Shown here: one piece after another, positions 17,947 to 26,370 of the stretch
Numbering within the stretch: position 1 is the first letter of the stretch
How the letters are laid out: every line of letters begins with the position of its first letter
Origin: Trichormus sp. M33_DOE_039
GTDB lineage: Bacteria; Cyanobacteriota; Cyanobacteriia; Cyanobacteriales; Nostocaceae
Assembly: GCA_015296085.1 (NCBI GenBank)
Contig: DVDT01000086.1
Span: 1-64,000, forward strand
DNA: 64,000 bases
Direction of reading: 5' to 3'
The notes under the pieces: model-generated
Databases searched by the model: none
What the model was told of the DNA's origin: nothing
What the model saw: the letters and a program-made list of their open reading frames with translations, nothing else
Position numbers and translations under genes: made by a program

Positions 17947-20502
17947 ATGATTTTCTCGCTTAAACAACGTCAATTGTTTTATCTTTGCTTGAGTATTTTG
18001 AGTTTGTGTTTGGTGGTTGCTCCTGCTAGATCATCTATGCCAGTACAAACAACTGCCGCTTCTACACAGAATGCTACCGTAGTCACCTCCCAACCTAGTA
18101 ATTGGCTAGAACAAGGACGAGAACTCTACCGTTCAGGGCAGTTTACAGAAGCAGTAAAAATTTGGCAAACAGCAGCACAACAGTATCATACACAAGGCGA
18201 TCGCCTCAATGAAGCTTTAAGCTTGAGTTACCTGTCGTTAGCACAACAGGAACTCAACCAGTGGACAGATGCTAGACAATCAAGTGAGCAAAGCCTCAAA
18301 ATTTTGCAAACGACTCCTGCCGATGCCATTGTTTGGGCGCAAATCCTCAATACCCAAGCCAATTTACAACTACATACTGGCAAGGCTGAAACTGCCCTAA
18401 CAAGTTGGCAACAAGCACAAAAATATTACGAACAAGCTGGTGATCAAATTGGTAGCTTAGGTAGTCAAATCAACCAAGCACAAGCCTTACAAAGTTTGGG
18501 ATATTACCGCCGATCGCAACAACAACTAGAGACTCTAACGCAAAAACTAGCAGCAATGCCTGATTCAGAAATCAAAGTTAGTGGGTTGCGATCGCTAGGT
18601 TTGGCTCTACATGCGATCGGAGATCAAAAAAGCCAGCAAATTTTAGAACAAAGTTTAGCCACAGCGCAGAAAATTGCTGCTAAAACCCAATTAAGCTCCA
18701 TTCTCTCCAGTTTAGGAAAAGTGGCTGCGGATTTCCAAGACCCAGAATCAGCATTAAATTACTTTGAAGATGCACAAACAGCTGCAACGAACCCGAACGA
18801 AGCCCTACAAGCGCGTTTAGCTCATTTCAAATTATTGGTGGATTACAACAAACTGGAATATGCCATTCCCCTCGCACCTCAGTTACACCAGCAGTTGCTA
18901 GAACTTCCACCCAGCCATACTTCTCTGTATGCAGCAATTAATTTTGTCGCCACCTTAAATCGCTTAGAAAATCCTGAGCGAGTTTTACCCAGTCAAGATT
19001 TAGCAAAACTGATGGCAGCTACAGTACAATCTGCCCAAGCAATTCAGGATGATCGCGCTCAAGCCTATGCTCTTTATCAGTGGGGACAACTCTACAGCCA
19101 CACAAAGCAGTGGTCTCAAGCACAGACATTAGCCCAAAAGTCTCTCCATATTGCCCGACAAATCCAAGCTGACGATATCATTGCTCAATCAGCATGGCAG
19201 GTAGGACGCTTGTACCAACAACAGAGCGATCGCGCAGCCGCAGTTACAGCCTATACGGAAGCAGTGAAATCATTAAAGGCACTGCGGGGCGATATGGCAG
19301 CTGTTAACCCAGAAGTCCAATTTTCTTTTCGCGAAAGTGTAGAGCCTGTCTATCGAGAACTGGTGGGTTTACTTCTGGATGAGCAGCCAACCCAAGCTAA
19401 ATTAACCCAGGCACGGGAATTGATTGAATCACTCCAAATCGCCGAACTGGATAACTTTTTCCGTGAAGCTTGTTTAGATAAAGCACAACAGATTGACCAA
19501 GTTGATCCCACAGCCACGGTGATTTATCCTATTATCCTCCCTGATCGCCTGGCAGTGATTCTTTCTCAAACCGGACAACCACTCCGTTATTATGCGACTC
19601 AAAAATCTCAAGCGGAAATTGAGCAAACTCTTGACAGTATGTTAGTCGCTCTCAACCCTGTTTCCAATTCCCAAGACCGAGAGCGGTTGTCACAACAGAT
19701 TTATGATTGGCTGATTCGTCCGGCACAAGAGCAAGAAGCCTTGAAAAATACCAAAACATTAGTGTTTGTTTTAGATGGTAAATTGCGAAACATCCCAATA
19801 GCAGCTTTATCTGATGGTAAGCAATATCTGATCGAGAAATATGCCGTAGCTCTCTCTCCAGGATTACAGCTGATGGCTGCTCAATCCCTCCAGAAAAGTC
19901 ACATTGACGCAATTATTGGTGGTATCAGTGAATCTCGTCATGGCTTTAGTGCTTTACCGGCTGTGGAATCGGAAGTGAAGCACATCTCAAAAGCAGTTTC
20001 ATCGGCGATGTTATTGAACCAGAAATTCACCAATCAAGCACTTGCTGATCGCGTCAAATCTAGTCGAGCAAATGTTGTGCATCTAGCAACCCACGGACAA
20101 TTTAGCTCTCGTCTCGAAGATACTTTCTTAGTGACTTGGGATGGACGGGTGAATGTTAAAGAGTTGTCCGAACTCCTCAAAAAGCGGAGTGGTGATTCAT
20201 CAAAAGCGGTCGAATTATTGGTGTTAAGTGCTTGTGATACTGCAACTGGAGATGATCGCGCTGTTTTGGGACTAGCCGGCTTGGCTGTTAAATCTGGTGC
20301 GCGTTCAACTATCGCCACTCTCTGGCCGGTCAAAGATAAAGCAGCTGAAATGCTAATGACGCGCTTCTATGACCATCTGAACAACTCCCAAATCACAAAA
20401 GCGGAAGCACTACGGCAAGCTCAAATCAACCTAATTCAGCAAACTGATTTCCATGATCCTTTCTTTTGGTCTGCCTTTGTTCTGGTAGGCAACTGGATTT
20501 AA
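17947..20502 (+). CDS. secreted TPR-CHAT domain protein (caspase-like)
   Basis: An 851-residue protein. The N-terminal signal sequence (about residues 1-30) suggests export. About 45-460 is alpha-helical and TPR-like (repeated A/Y/G pattern such as YRSGQFTEAVKIW). About 540-850 is a CHAT domain (caspase/separase fold) with the expected dyad: His716 in HLATHGQF and Cys763 in VLSACDT, followed by the typical LAGLAVKSGARS and ATLW motifs. Both dyad residues are present, so peptidase activity is plausible. It follows the TpsA array after a 270-bp gap and precedes a DUF928 gene. From memory this neighbourhood recurs in cyanobacteria with TPS genes. A role in processing or controlling the exoproteins is inference. 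Confidence 0.88.
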   Translation: MIFSLKQRQLFYLCLSILSLCLVVAPARSSMPVQTTAASTQNATVVTSQPSNWLEQGRELYRSGQFTEAVKIWQTAAQQYHTQGDRLNEALSLSYLSLAQQELNQWTDARQSSEQSLKILQTTPADAIVWAQILNTQANLQLHTGKAETALTSWQQAQKYYEQAGDQIGSLGSQINQAQALQSLGYYRRSQQQLETLTQKLAAMPDSEIKVSGLRSLGLALHAIGDQKSQQILEQSLATAQKIAAKTQLSSILSSLGKVAADFQDPESALNYFEDAQTAATNPNEALQARLAHFKLLVDYNKLEYAIPLAPQLHQQLLELPPSHTSLYAAINFVATLNRLENPERVLPSQDLAKLMAATVQSAQAIQDDRAQAYALYQWGQLYSHTKQWSQAQTLAQKSLHIARQIQADDIIAQSAWQVGRLYQQQSDRAAAVTAYTEAVKSLKALRGDMAAVNPEVQFSFRESVEPVYRELVGLLLDEQPTQAKLTQARELIESLQIAELDNFFREACLDKAQQIDQVDPTATVIYPIILPDRLAVILSQTGQPLRYYATQKSQAEIEQTLDSMLVALNPVSNSQDRERLSQQIYDWLIRPAQEQEALKNTKTLVFVLDGKLRNIPIAALSDGKQYLIEKYAVALSPGLQLMAAQSLQKSHIDAIIGGISESRHGFSALPAVESEVKHISKAVSSAMLLNQKFTNQALADRVKSSRANVVHLATHGQFSSRLEDTFLVTWDGRVNVKELSELLKKRSGDSSKAVELLVLSACDTATGDDRAVLGLAGLAVKSGARSTIATLWPVKDKAAEMLMTRFYDHLNNSQITKAEALRQAQINLIQQTDFHDPFFWSAFVLVGNWI

Positions 20503-20689
20503 CTAGGTAATATCACTGAAATAATATTGAGTAAATTGCGCAAATTTTTACGGTTTTTTACTCTAATGTGGTTTATATTTCTATTAGCTACTTATCACTT
20601 TCAGTATTAGCCAAAAGAACTTGCGAGCTTCTTCCCACAATCAGAATAAATGTCTTTAATATTACACTAACTCAAAGAGGCGCACAATT

Positions 20690-21676
20690 ATGAAATTTCG
20701 AGATTTAGCTAGTATATTGAGCGTCATCGCTTTGCTAGCTAGTAGTACATGGAACAGTGCCTATGCTGTGACATTTACGCCCCCAACTACAAATAATGCT
20801 CCCAAGCAAGCCACAGGAGGAGCTTCCCGTGGTAGTTTCTTTAAGCCTGTTCCTGGCAAGGGTGCGCCCCGACAAGCCACAGGAGGAGCATCCAGAGGTA
20901 ATCTGTTTACACCTGTTGCTGGCAGGGGTGCGCCCAAACAAACAACTGGGGGAGCATCCAGAGGTAATCTATTCACACCTGCTACTGACAAGGGCGCGCC
21001 TCAACAAGCGAGCGGGGGAGCATCTAGAGGCAATCTATTCACACCTGCTACCGACAAGGGCGCGCCTCACCAAGCGAGCGGGGGAGCAACACGCGTTGGT
21101 ACTTATTACCTAAATCCGGCAATGGTAGGAGCAGTAGGCCCAGCAGCCCTGATTGCACTCCTACCCCAAAACTTCTACGGCACGACAGTTTCAGAACGTC
21201 CCACAATCCTGGTGTATGTCCCTGCTTCCCAAGCAAAAGAAGCTGTGTTCAGCCTCAAAGATGAAAATGACAATACGCTACATCAAATGACTATTCCCAC
21301 TGCTGACAAAGCAGGGGTAATGGCAATCAAATTACCAGCCGATGCACCCGCTTTAACTGTGGGTAAAAACTACCATTGGTTCTTGGCTGTCAAAGTTGAT
21401 GGACAACTCAGTCCCAGCACGCCTTACGTTGATGGTTGGATTCAGCGTATTCAGCCGAATGCTGAATTGGCAACAGCGATGCAGCAAGAAGATACTTTGA
21501 AGCTCGCAAAGGCTTTCGGTAAACACGGTGTTTGGTATGACTGTGTAACAACACTCGCAATGCTGTACAGTAACCAACCTAGCAATGTGGCTTTGAGCAA
21601 GCAATGGGAAGAACTGCTTTCTTCTGTTAGCTTGCAAGAGATTGTCAAAATGCCGTTAGTAGCATCTACTAACTAA
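20690..21676 (+). CDS. DUF928 family protein with N-terminal tandem repeats
   Basis: A 328-residue protein with a signal peptide ending near residue 26 (NSAYA/V). Residues 36-135 hold four full and one partial copy of a 22-residue Gly/Ala/Pro-rich repeat (GAPxQATGGASRGNLFTP...). The C-terminal two-thirds carries the cyanobacterial DUF928 pattern (LALLPQNFYGTTVSERPTI and FSLKDENDN type strands, then a helical tail). ATG follows a good AAAGAGG site. The function of DUF928 is unknown. Its recurrent position next to CHAT and CHASE2 genes suggests a periplasmic or cell-surface part of the same system. Confidence 0.85.
   Translation: MKFRDLASILSVIALLASSTWNSAYAVTFTPPTTNNAPKQATGGASRGSFFKPVPGKGAPRQATGGASRGNLFTPVAGRGAPKQTTGGASRGNLFTPATDKGAPQQASGGASRGNLFTPATDKGAPHQASGGATRVGTYYLNPAMVGAVGPAALIALLPQNFYGTTVSERPTILVYVPASQAKEAVFSLKDENDNTLHQMTIPTADKAGVMAIKLPADAPALTVGKNYHWFLAVKVDGQLSPSTPYVDGWIQRIQPNAELATAMQQEDTLKLAKAFGKHGVWYDCVTTLAMLYSNQPSNVALSKQWEELLSSVSLQEIVKMPLVASTN
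20795..21094 (+). repeat. 66-bp in-frame tandem repeat in DUF928 gene
   Basis: Four full 66-bp units start at 20795, 20861, 20927 and 20993, with a 36-bp partial unit from 21059. Units 3 and 4 are the most alike. The unit length is a multiple of three, so copy-number change would lengthen or shorten a flexible N-terminal stalk without breaking the frame. Confidence 0.9.
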
Positions 21677-21700
21677 ATTACTCAATCAATTCTAGATAGA

Positions 21701-21727
21701 TGTTGGTGAAGCAATCCTTCACCAACA
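21701..21727 (+). promoter_or_regulatory. perfect 11-bp stem-loop between DUF928 and CHASE2 genes
   Basis: TGTTGGTGAAG (21701-21711), loop CAATC, CTTCACCAACA (21717-21727). No T-run follows, so it is not a standard intrinsic terminator. In an otherwise tight same-strand run it may protect or process the mRNA, or partly terminate transcription, between the two genes. Confidence 0.6.
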
Positions 21728-21760
21728 TTGAGCAAAATTCATTAATTATTCAGCGCAAGT

Positions 21761-24631
21761 ATGTGGCGCAAATTCCAGACTTACATTCAACGAACTCGCA
21801 CTATTTTGATGATTACTCCCACGGTAGCCCTGACTGTGATTGTCGGACAATCGTGGGGATTTTTCAATTTACTGGAATGGAAAATTCGCGATCAATGGGT
21901 TCGTCAGCGGTCATCTGGTGAGATCGCTGAGGAAGTTGTGATTGTAACCATTGATGAACAAGATATTCAATCGGTGGGTAAGTGGCCTGTACCAGACTGG
22001 TCATTAGCAAAATTACTGACAAACATCCGAGCGCAACAACCCCGCGCCATTGGCTTGGATCTCTATCGGGATTTGCCGGAAGGTAGCGGACATGAACAAC
22101 TAGTGCAAATTTTCCGCACAACTCCAAATTTGATGGGAGTAGAGAAGATCACTGGTGAACGTGTCAATCCCCCGCCCGAACTGAAAAAAAACGACCAAGT
22201 AGGAATAGCCGATTTGGTATTGGATGGCGATCGCTTTGTCCGCCGCGCTCTCTTGACGGCGGTTGATGCTAAAGAAAATGGCAAAATTAAACCTGGATTG
22301 GCTACCCTGGTCGCTCTCAAGTATCTGGAAAGCGAAAAAATCTCCTTAGAATCCGTTGATGAAAAGCAGCAGAAGTTTCGCTTAGGTAAACAAATTTACC
22401 AGCCGCTCCACAATCAAACAGCAGGTTATGCTGATTCTGATTTGGGCGGATATCAAATTCTACTTAACTGGCATGGCTCAGAAGTAGCATTTCGTACAAT
22501 TACTATGCGCGATGTGTTAGCTGGGAAAATTCCTTTGAACCTCATGCGCGATCGCATGGTATTTATTGGTTCATCTGCTTCTAGTACCAATGACTTTTTT
22601 AGCACGCCCTTCAGTTCTTCCTTCATTTCTGCTCAAAAACCTACACCTGGGGTGGTGATTCACGCCAACATTGCCCTACAACTAGTACGAGGAGCAAGAA
22701 CAGGGCAAGCCAACTTGCATGGCGTTTCTGGTATAGCCACTGCAATCTGGATTATTTTGTGGTCTTTGATTGGTTCTGGTGGGAGTTGGTGGTTAGCTAG
22801 TGCGCGTACTCAGCAACGGATTCCCGGCGGGAAAATTCTCTGGGCTACTGTAGGTATTACTGGAGCTTTCCTCGGTGGCGGCTATGGAATGTTTTTAAAT
22901 GGTGTGCTGATGCCAATTACGCCCGCCTTAGCGGCGTTTATCAGCAGCGTAATTGCCTCCACCAATGCCTATAAACAGCAGAAGTTAGAAGCAGCAAACC
23001 GACAACTAGAAATAGCCAATGGCCAACTTTTAGATTATTCCAAAACCCTGGAGTTAAAAGTCCAAGAACGGACTCACGAACTATTAGAAGCCAAGCAAGC
23101 TGCCGATGCTGCCAACCAAGCCAAGAGTGAATTCCTGGCTAATATGAGCCATGAGTTACGTACCCCACTAAATGGCATCCTAGGTTTCGCTCAAGTACTA
23201 GAGCGATCGCCAAATTTGACCAAGAAAAACCTAGAAGGTGTAAACATTATTTACCAATGTGGAACACACCTGCTGATGTTGATCAATGACATTCTCGACC
23301 TTTCTAAAATTGAAGCTCGTAAATTAGAGTTAGACGCGACTAATGTACATCTGCCCAATTTTTTACACAGTGTCACCGAAATTTGCAGTATCAGAGCCGA
23401 ACAAAAAGGAATTGCTTTTAACGTCTTCAGCGACGATCGCCTACCAGATGTCATTCAAATCGATGAAAAACGTCTGCGGCAAGTATTGATAAATTTACTA
23501 GGCAACGCGATCAAATTTACAGATAGTGGTAGCGTTACGTTCAAAGTAGAGTTATTGGAGACTTGGGAGCAGTTAGATCAGGGAGATAAGGTAGAGAGTA
23601 ACTCACACACAATGACGGCAGTTGCTCTACTTGGGGAGAACCCAAAACCGAACTGCCTCCCCCATGCCCCATGCCCTATGGCCAAAATTCGCTTCCAGAT
23701 TGAAGATACTGGTATTGGTATGTCACCAGACCAATTAGAGAAAATCTTTTTGGCTTTTGAGCAAGTAGGTGATGTAAAACGGAAATCGGAAGGGACGGGT
23801 TTAGGACTAGCAATTAGTCAAAGAATTGCCACCTTGATGGGGAGTCAAATTCAAGTGCAGAGTCACCTGGGTGAAGGCAGTTTATTTTGGTTGGATTTGA
23901 CATTACCAGTGCCAGTTTCCCATGATTGGCAGTTCATGACAAGTTCTCCAATCAATCAGAAAATCACCAGGATGCAGGGTAGTGCGCCGCAAATTTTAAT
24001 TGTCGATGATGATGATAGCCATCGTTCTATGTTAATTAGTTTGCTCCAAGATATTGGCTGTCAAAGCTTGGAAGCAAGGGATGGTAAACACGGGCTACAG
24101 GTGGCAGAGCAACATCACCCAGATTTAATTCTGCTGGATTTAGCTATGCCTAATATGGATGGCTTTGAACTGATGGTTCAGTTACAAAATAACCCCCAAA
24201 CCCGTACTATTCCGATTATTGTTGCTAGTGCCAGTGTATTTGATGAAAATCGGCAACGGAGTTTAGAGGCAGGAGCAACAGCATTCTTACCCAAACCGCT
24301 TCAAATAGATGAACTATTCCAAGCTTTGCGATCGCTGCTAGGAGCAGAGTTGGTTTATACTCCATCTTCACCTCCACAGCCATCTGCTTCACCTGAACAG
24401 ACGGCCGATCCGGAATTGGTTTTGCCACCAGAGGATGTTTTACAACAACTCTACCATCTAGCAATGATGGGAGATATACCAGCGATTGAGGGAATTATAG
24501 AAAAGTTAAGGCAGCAAAACAGCCAAGTAACCCCCTTTGTCACGGAGTTGAGTAAACTCACTGCCAACTTCCAAACCGCAAAAATACGTAAATTCCTGAA
24601 ATCTTTTGTCACAATGGAGTCACATCAATGA
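21761..24631 (+). CDS. CHASE2 hybrid histidine kinase-response regulator
   Basis: A 956-residue membrane sensor. A transmembrane segment lies near residues 16-38, an extracytoplasmic CHASE2 domain at about 40-320, and three hydrophobic segments between about 325 and 405. A coiled coil leads to HisKA with His464 ([11 protein letters not shown]), then HATPase (N box [14 protein letters not shown]1 DTGIGM, G2 GTGLGLAIS), and a receiver with Asp793 (LLDLAMP). A tail of about 90 residues follows. The HATPase has an unusual insert of about 40 residues (about 600-640), part of it encoded by an intergenic-type CCCCATG repeat. Stop overlaps the next start (ATGA), so the two kinases are likely co-translated. 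Probably senses a periplasmic signal linked to the TPS/CHAT/DUF928 genes. Confidence 0.9.
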   Translation: MWRKFQTYIQRTRTILMITPTVALTVIVGQSWGFFNLLEWKIRDQWVRQRSSGEIAEEVVIVTIDEQDIQSVGKWPVPDWSLAKLLTNIRAQQPRAIGLDLYRDLPEGSGHEQLVQIFRTTPNLMGVEKITGERVNPPPELKKNDQVGIADLVLDGDRFVRRALLTAVDAKENGKIKPGLATLVALKYLESEKISLESVDEKQQKFRLGKQIYQPLHNQTAGYADSDLGGYQILLNWHGSEVAFRTITMRDVLAGKIPLNLMRDRMVFIGSSASSTNDFFSTPFSSSFISAQKPTPGVVIHANIALQLVRGARTGQANLHGVSGIATAIWIILWSLIGSGGSWWLASARTQQRIPGGKILWATVGITGAFLGGGYGMFLNGVLMPITPALAAFISSVIASTNAYKQQKLEAANRQLEIANGQLLDYSKTLELKVQERTHELLEAKQAADAANQAKSEFLANMSHELRTPLNGILGFAQVLERSPNLTKKNLEGVNIIYQCGTHLLMLINDILDLSKIEARKLELDATNVHLPNFLHSVTEICSIRAEQKGIAFNVFSDDRLPDVIQIDEKRLRQVLINLLGNAIKFTDSGSVTFKVELLETWEQLDQGDKVESNSHTMTAVALLGENPKPNCLPHAPCPMAKIRFQIEDTGIGMSPDQLEKIFLAFEQVGDVKRKSEGTGLGLAISQRIATLMGSQIQVQSHLGEGSLFWLDLTLPVPVSHDWQFMTSSPINQKITRMQGSAPQILIVDDDDSHRSMLISLLQDIGCQSLEARDGKHGLQVAEQHHPDLILLDLAMPNMDGFELMVQLQNNPQTRTIPIIVASASVFDENRQRSLEAGATAFLPKPLQIDELFQALRSLLGAELVYTPSSPPQPSASPEQTADPELVLPPEDVLQQLYHLAMMGDIPAIEGIIEKLRQQNSQVTPFVTELSKLTANFQTAKIRKFLKSFVTMESHQ
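23656..23682 (+). repeat. heptanucleotide repeat (CCCCATG type) inside kinase gene
   Basis: CTCCCCCATGCCCCATGCCCTATG is a short tandemly repeated heptamer of the kind common between genes in Nostoc-type genomes. Here it is translated (LPHAPCPMA) inside the HATPase region of the CHASE2 kinase. Confidence 0.7.
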
Positions 24632-25932
24632 TGGTCGATCATCTTTTGCAGTCAATGTATATCCTTTTGGTGGATGACAATCCCAATAATCTCAAAGTCC
24701 TATCAGAAGCAATTCAGGAATGTGGTTGGAAAGCACTCATGGCAACGGATGGAGAATCAGCGATCGAACAAGCAGAATACGCCCATCCTGATCTGATTCT
24801 CTTAGATGTAATGATGCCGGGTATTGATGGATTTGAAACTTGTCGCAGACTCAAAACTAATCCTAGTACCCTGAATACTCCAGTCATTTTTATGACTGCT
24901 TTATCTGATGCTACAGATAAAGTTAAAGGGCTAGAAATTGGTGCAGTAGACTACATTACCAAACCTTTTCAACAGGAAGAGGTCATCGCTCGATTAAAGT
25001 TACACCTCAAAATTTCTCATCTGACAAAAACATTAGAACAACGAGTACAAGAGCGCACCGCAGAATTAAGTCAATCTCTACAACAGTTACAACATACTCA
25101 ATTACAACTCATTCAAAGTGAGAAAATGTCCACCCTTGGACAACTGGTAGCGGGTATTGGACATGAAATTAATAATCCAGTGGGTTTTCTCAAGGGTAAT
25201 CGGTCTTATATTGAGCAATATGTCAATGATCTGCTACGCCTAATACACCTTTATGAACAGAAGCTACCTCATCCAGATGAGGATATCGACGAGTTAGTTG
25301 CAGAAATTGATTTAGAATATCTGGCTGAGGATCTACCTAAATTACTAGTATCGATGGATCAAGGAATTGGGCGACTAACAGATATCAGTAGCTCTCTCAG
25401 AACCTTTGCGCGTTCAGATATGTCCTCAAAGGTCGAGTTTCAAATTCACGAAGGTATTAATAGCACTTTGATGCTGTTAAAACATCGACTCAAAGACCAA
25501 GGAGACCGCCCCCAAATTGAGGTTGTCACACAATACGGTGAATTACCCCCCATCAATTGTTATCCTGGACAACTGAACCAGGTGTTTATGAATATTATTG
25601 CTAATGCAATTGATGCCTTTGATGAGCTAAATCAAAAACGCTTAGATCAGAAGATGACTGCTTCATGTCCTCACATGATCACGATCACGACATCAGTTGA
25701 GCGTCAGGAACAAACGGTGATGGTTTGCATTGAGGATAATGCTCTAGGTATGCCGTCTGAGGTGCAAACTAGAATTTTTGAGCCATCTTTTACAACTAAG
25801 CCTGTAGGTAAGGGAACAGGGCTAGGATTAGCTATCAGCTACCAAATTATTGTTGATAAACACAATGGGCAAATAAACTGCTCTTCAATTCCTGGACAGG
25901 GAACGAAGTTTATGATTACTATGCCAATTTAG
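24628..25932 (+). CDS. response regulator-histidine kinase
   Basis: A 434-residue soluble protein. It has an N-terminal receiver (DDN acidic cluster near residue 16, phospho-acceptor Asp60 in LLDVMMPG, Lys in YITKPF), a coiled coil of about 130-170, and a HisKA-like helix with His179 ([12 protein letters not shown]). The HATPase has [18 protein letters not shown] and [11 protein letters not shown]. The ATG overlaps the stop of the CHASE2 kinase by four bases. The layout suggests a phosphorelay step that receives phosphate from the CHASE2 kinase, but it has its own kinase core and no DNA-binding output domain. Confidence 0.88.
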   Translation: MMVDHLLQSMYILLVDDNPNNLKVLSEAIQECGWKALMATDGESAIEQAEYAHPDLILLDVMMPGIDGFETCRRLKTNPSTLNTPVIFMTALSDATDKVKGLEIGAVDYITKPFQQEEVIARLKLHLKISHLTKTLEQRVQERTAELSQSLQQLQHTQLQLIQSEKMSTLGQLVAGIGHEINNPVGFLKGNRSYIEQYVNDLLRLIHLYEQKLPHPDEDIDELVAEIDLEYLAEDLPKLLVSMDQGIGRLTDISSSLRTFARSDMSSKVEFQIHEGINSTLMLLKHRLKDQGDRPQIEVVTQYGELPPINCYPGQLNQVFMNIIANAIDAFDELNQKRLDQKMTASCPHMITITTSVERQEQTVMVCIEDNALGMPSEVQTRIFEPSFTTKPVGKGTGLGLAISYQIIVDKHNGQINCSSIPGQGTKFMITMPI

Positions 25933-25961
25933 CTTTTATAAACAAAATTGTTATTTCATTA

Positions 25962-26156
25962 GTGCATTTTATATATAAAACAAAGACTTCTATTCGATTT
26001 TTGCAACAACTCAGAATATCGCTATTTTTATTCCTGTTCCCTTCTTTGGCAAGTAATTATGGCTACGCCGCGCTGTGCAAACAGGAATCAAATCGGACTG
26101 TTATAAACGGTATAACCGCAATTTATTGCACAAATGCTCAGACAATAGTATTGTAA
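25962..26156 (+). CDS. possible small secreted protein (doubtful)
   Basis: A 64-codon frame starting with GTG, 29 bp after the preceding kinase. It has a hydrophobic stretch followed by SNYGYA that could be a signal peptide, then a short tail with two cysteines. There is no clear ribosome binding site and I recognise no family. It could equally be chance reading frame. Confidence 0.2.
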   Translation: MHFIYKTKTSIRFLQQLRISLFLFLFPSLASNYGYAALCKQESNRTVINGITAIYCTNAQTIVL

Positions 26157-26370
26157 TTTTCGTTATCCCTGAAGTGTGCTGACTAACACCAGCATACTAT
26201 CCTTGCGTGTGGTTGGTTCAGACTCTGGGTTTGCACCGCCTACGTGGTTATGCCTTGTTCTGATACAAAATCCTCATTGGTAAGCTCCTTTGTCTGACTA
26301 ATTCGCGTCGGCGGACAAAAGTTTGTCTAGCCGCTTGTTTTAAAAGGGTTTTTCAAAATAAGGTTTGCAT
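26157..26370. other. gap with candidate structured RNA/terminator-like hairpin
   Basis: No gene. Near 26311-26336 the sequence GCGGACAAAAGTTTGTCTAGCCGC can fold into a stem (GCGG/CCGC and ACAAA/TTTGT, with a small bulge) and is followed by TTGTTTT. The GC content of the 150 bp before it is higher than in other gaps here. It could be the terminator of the kinase operon or the 3' end of a small RNA; weak evidence. Confidence 0.3.
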
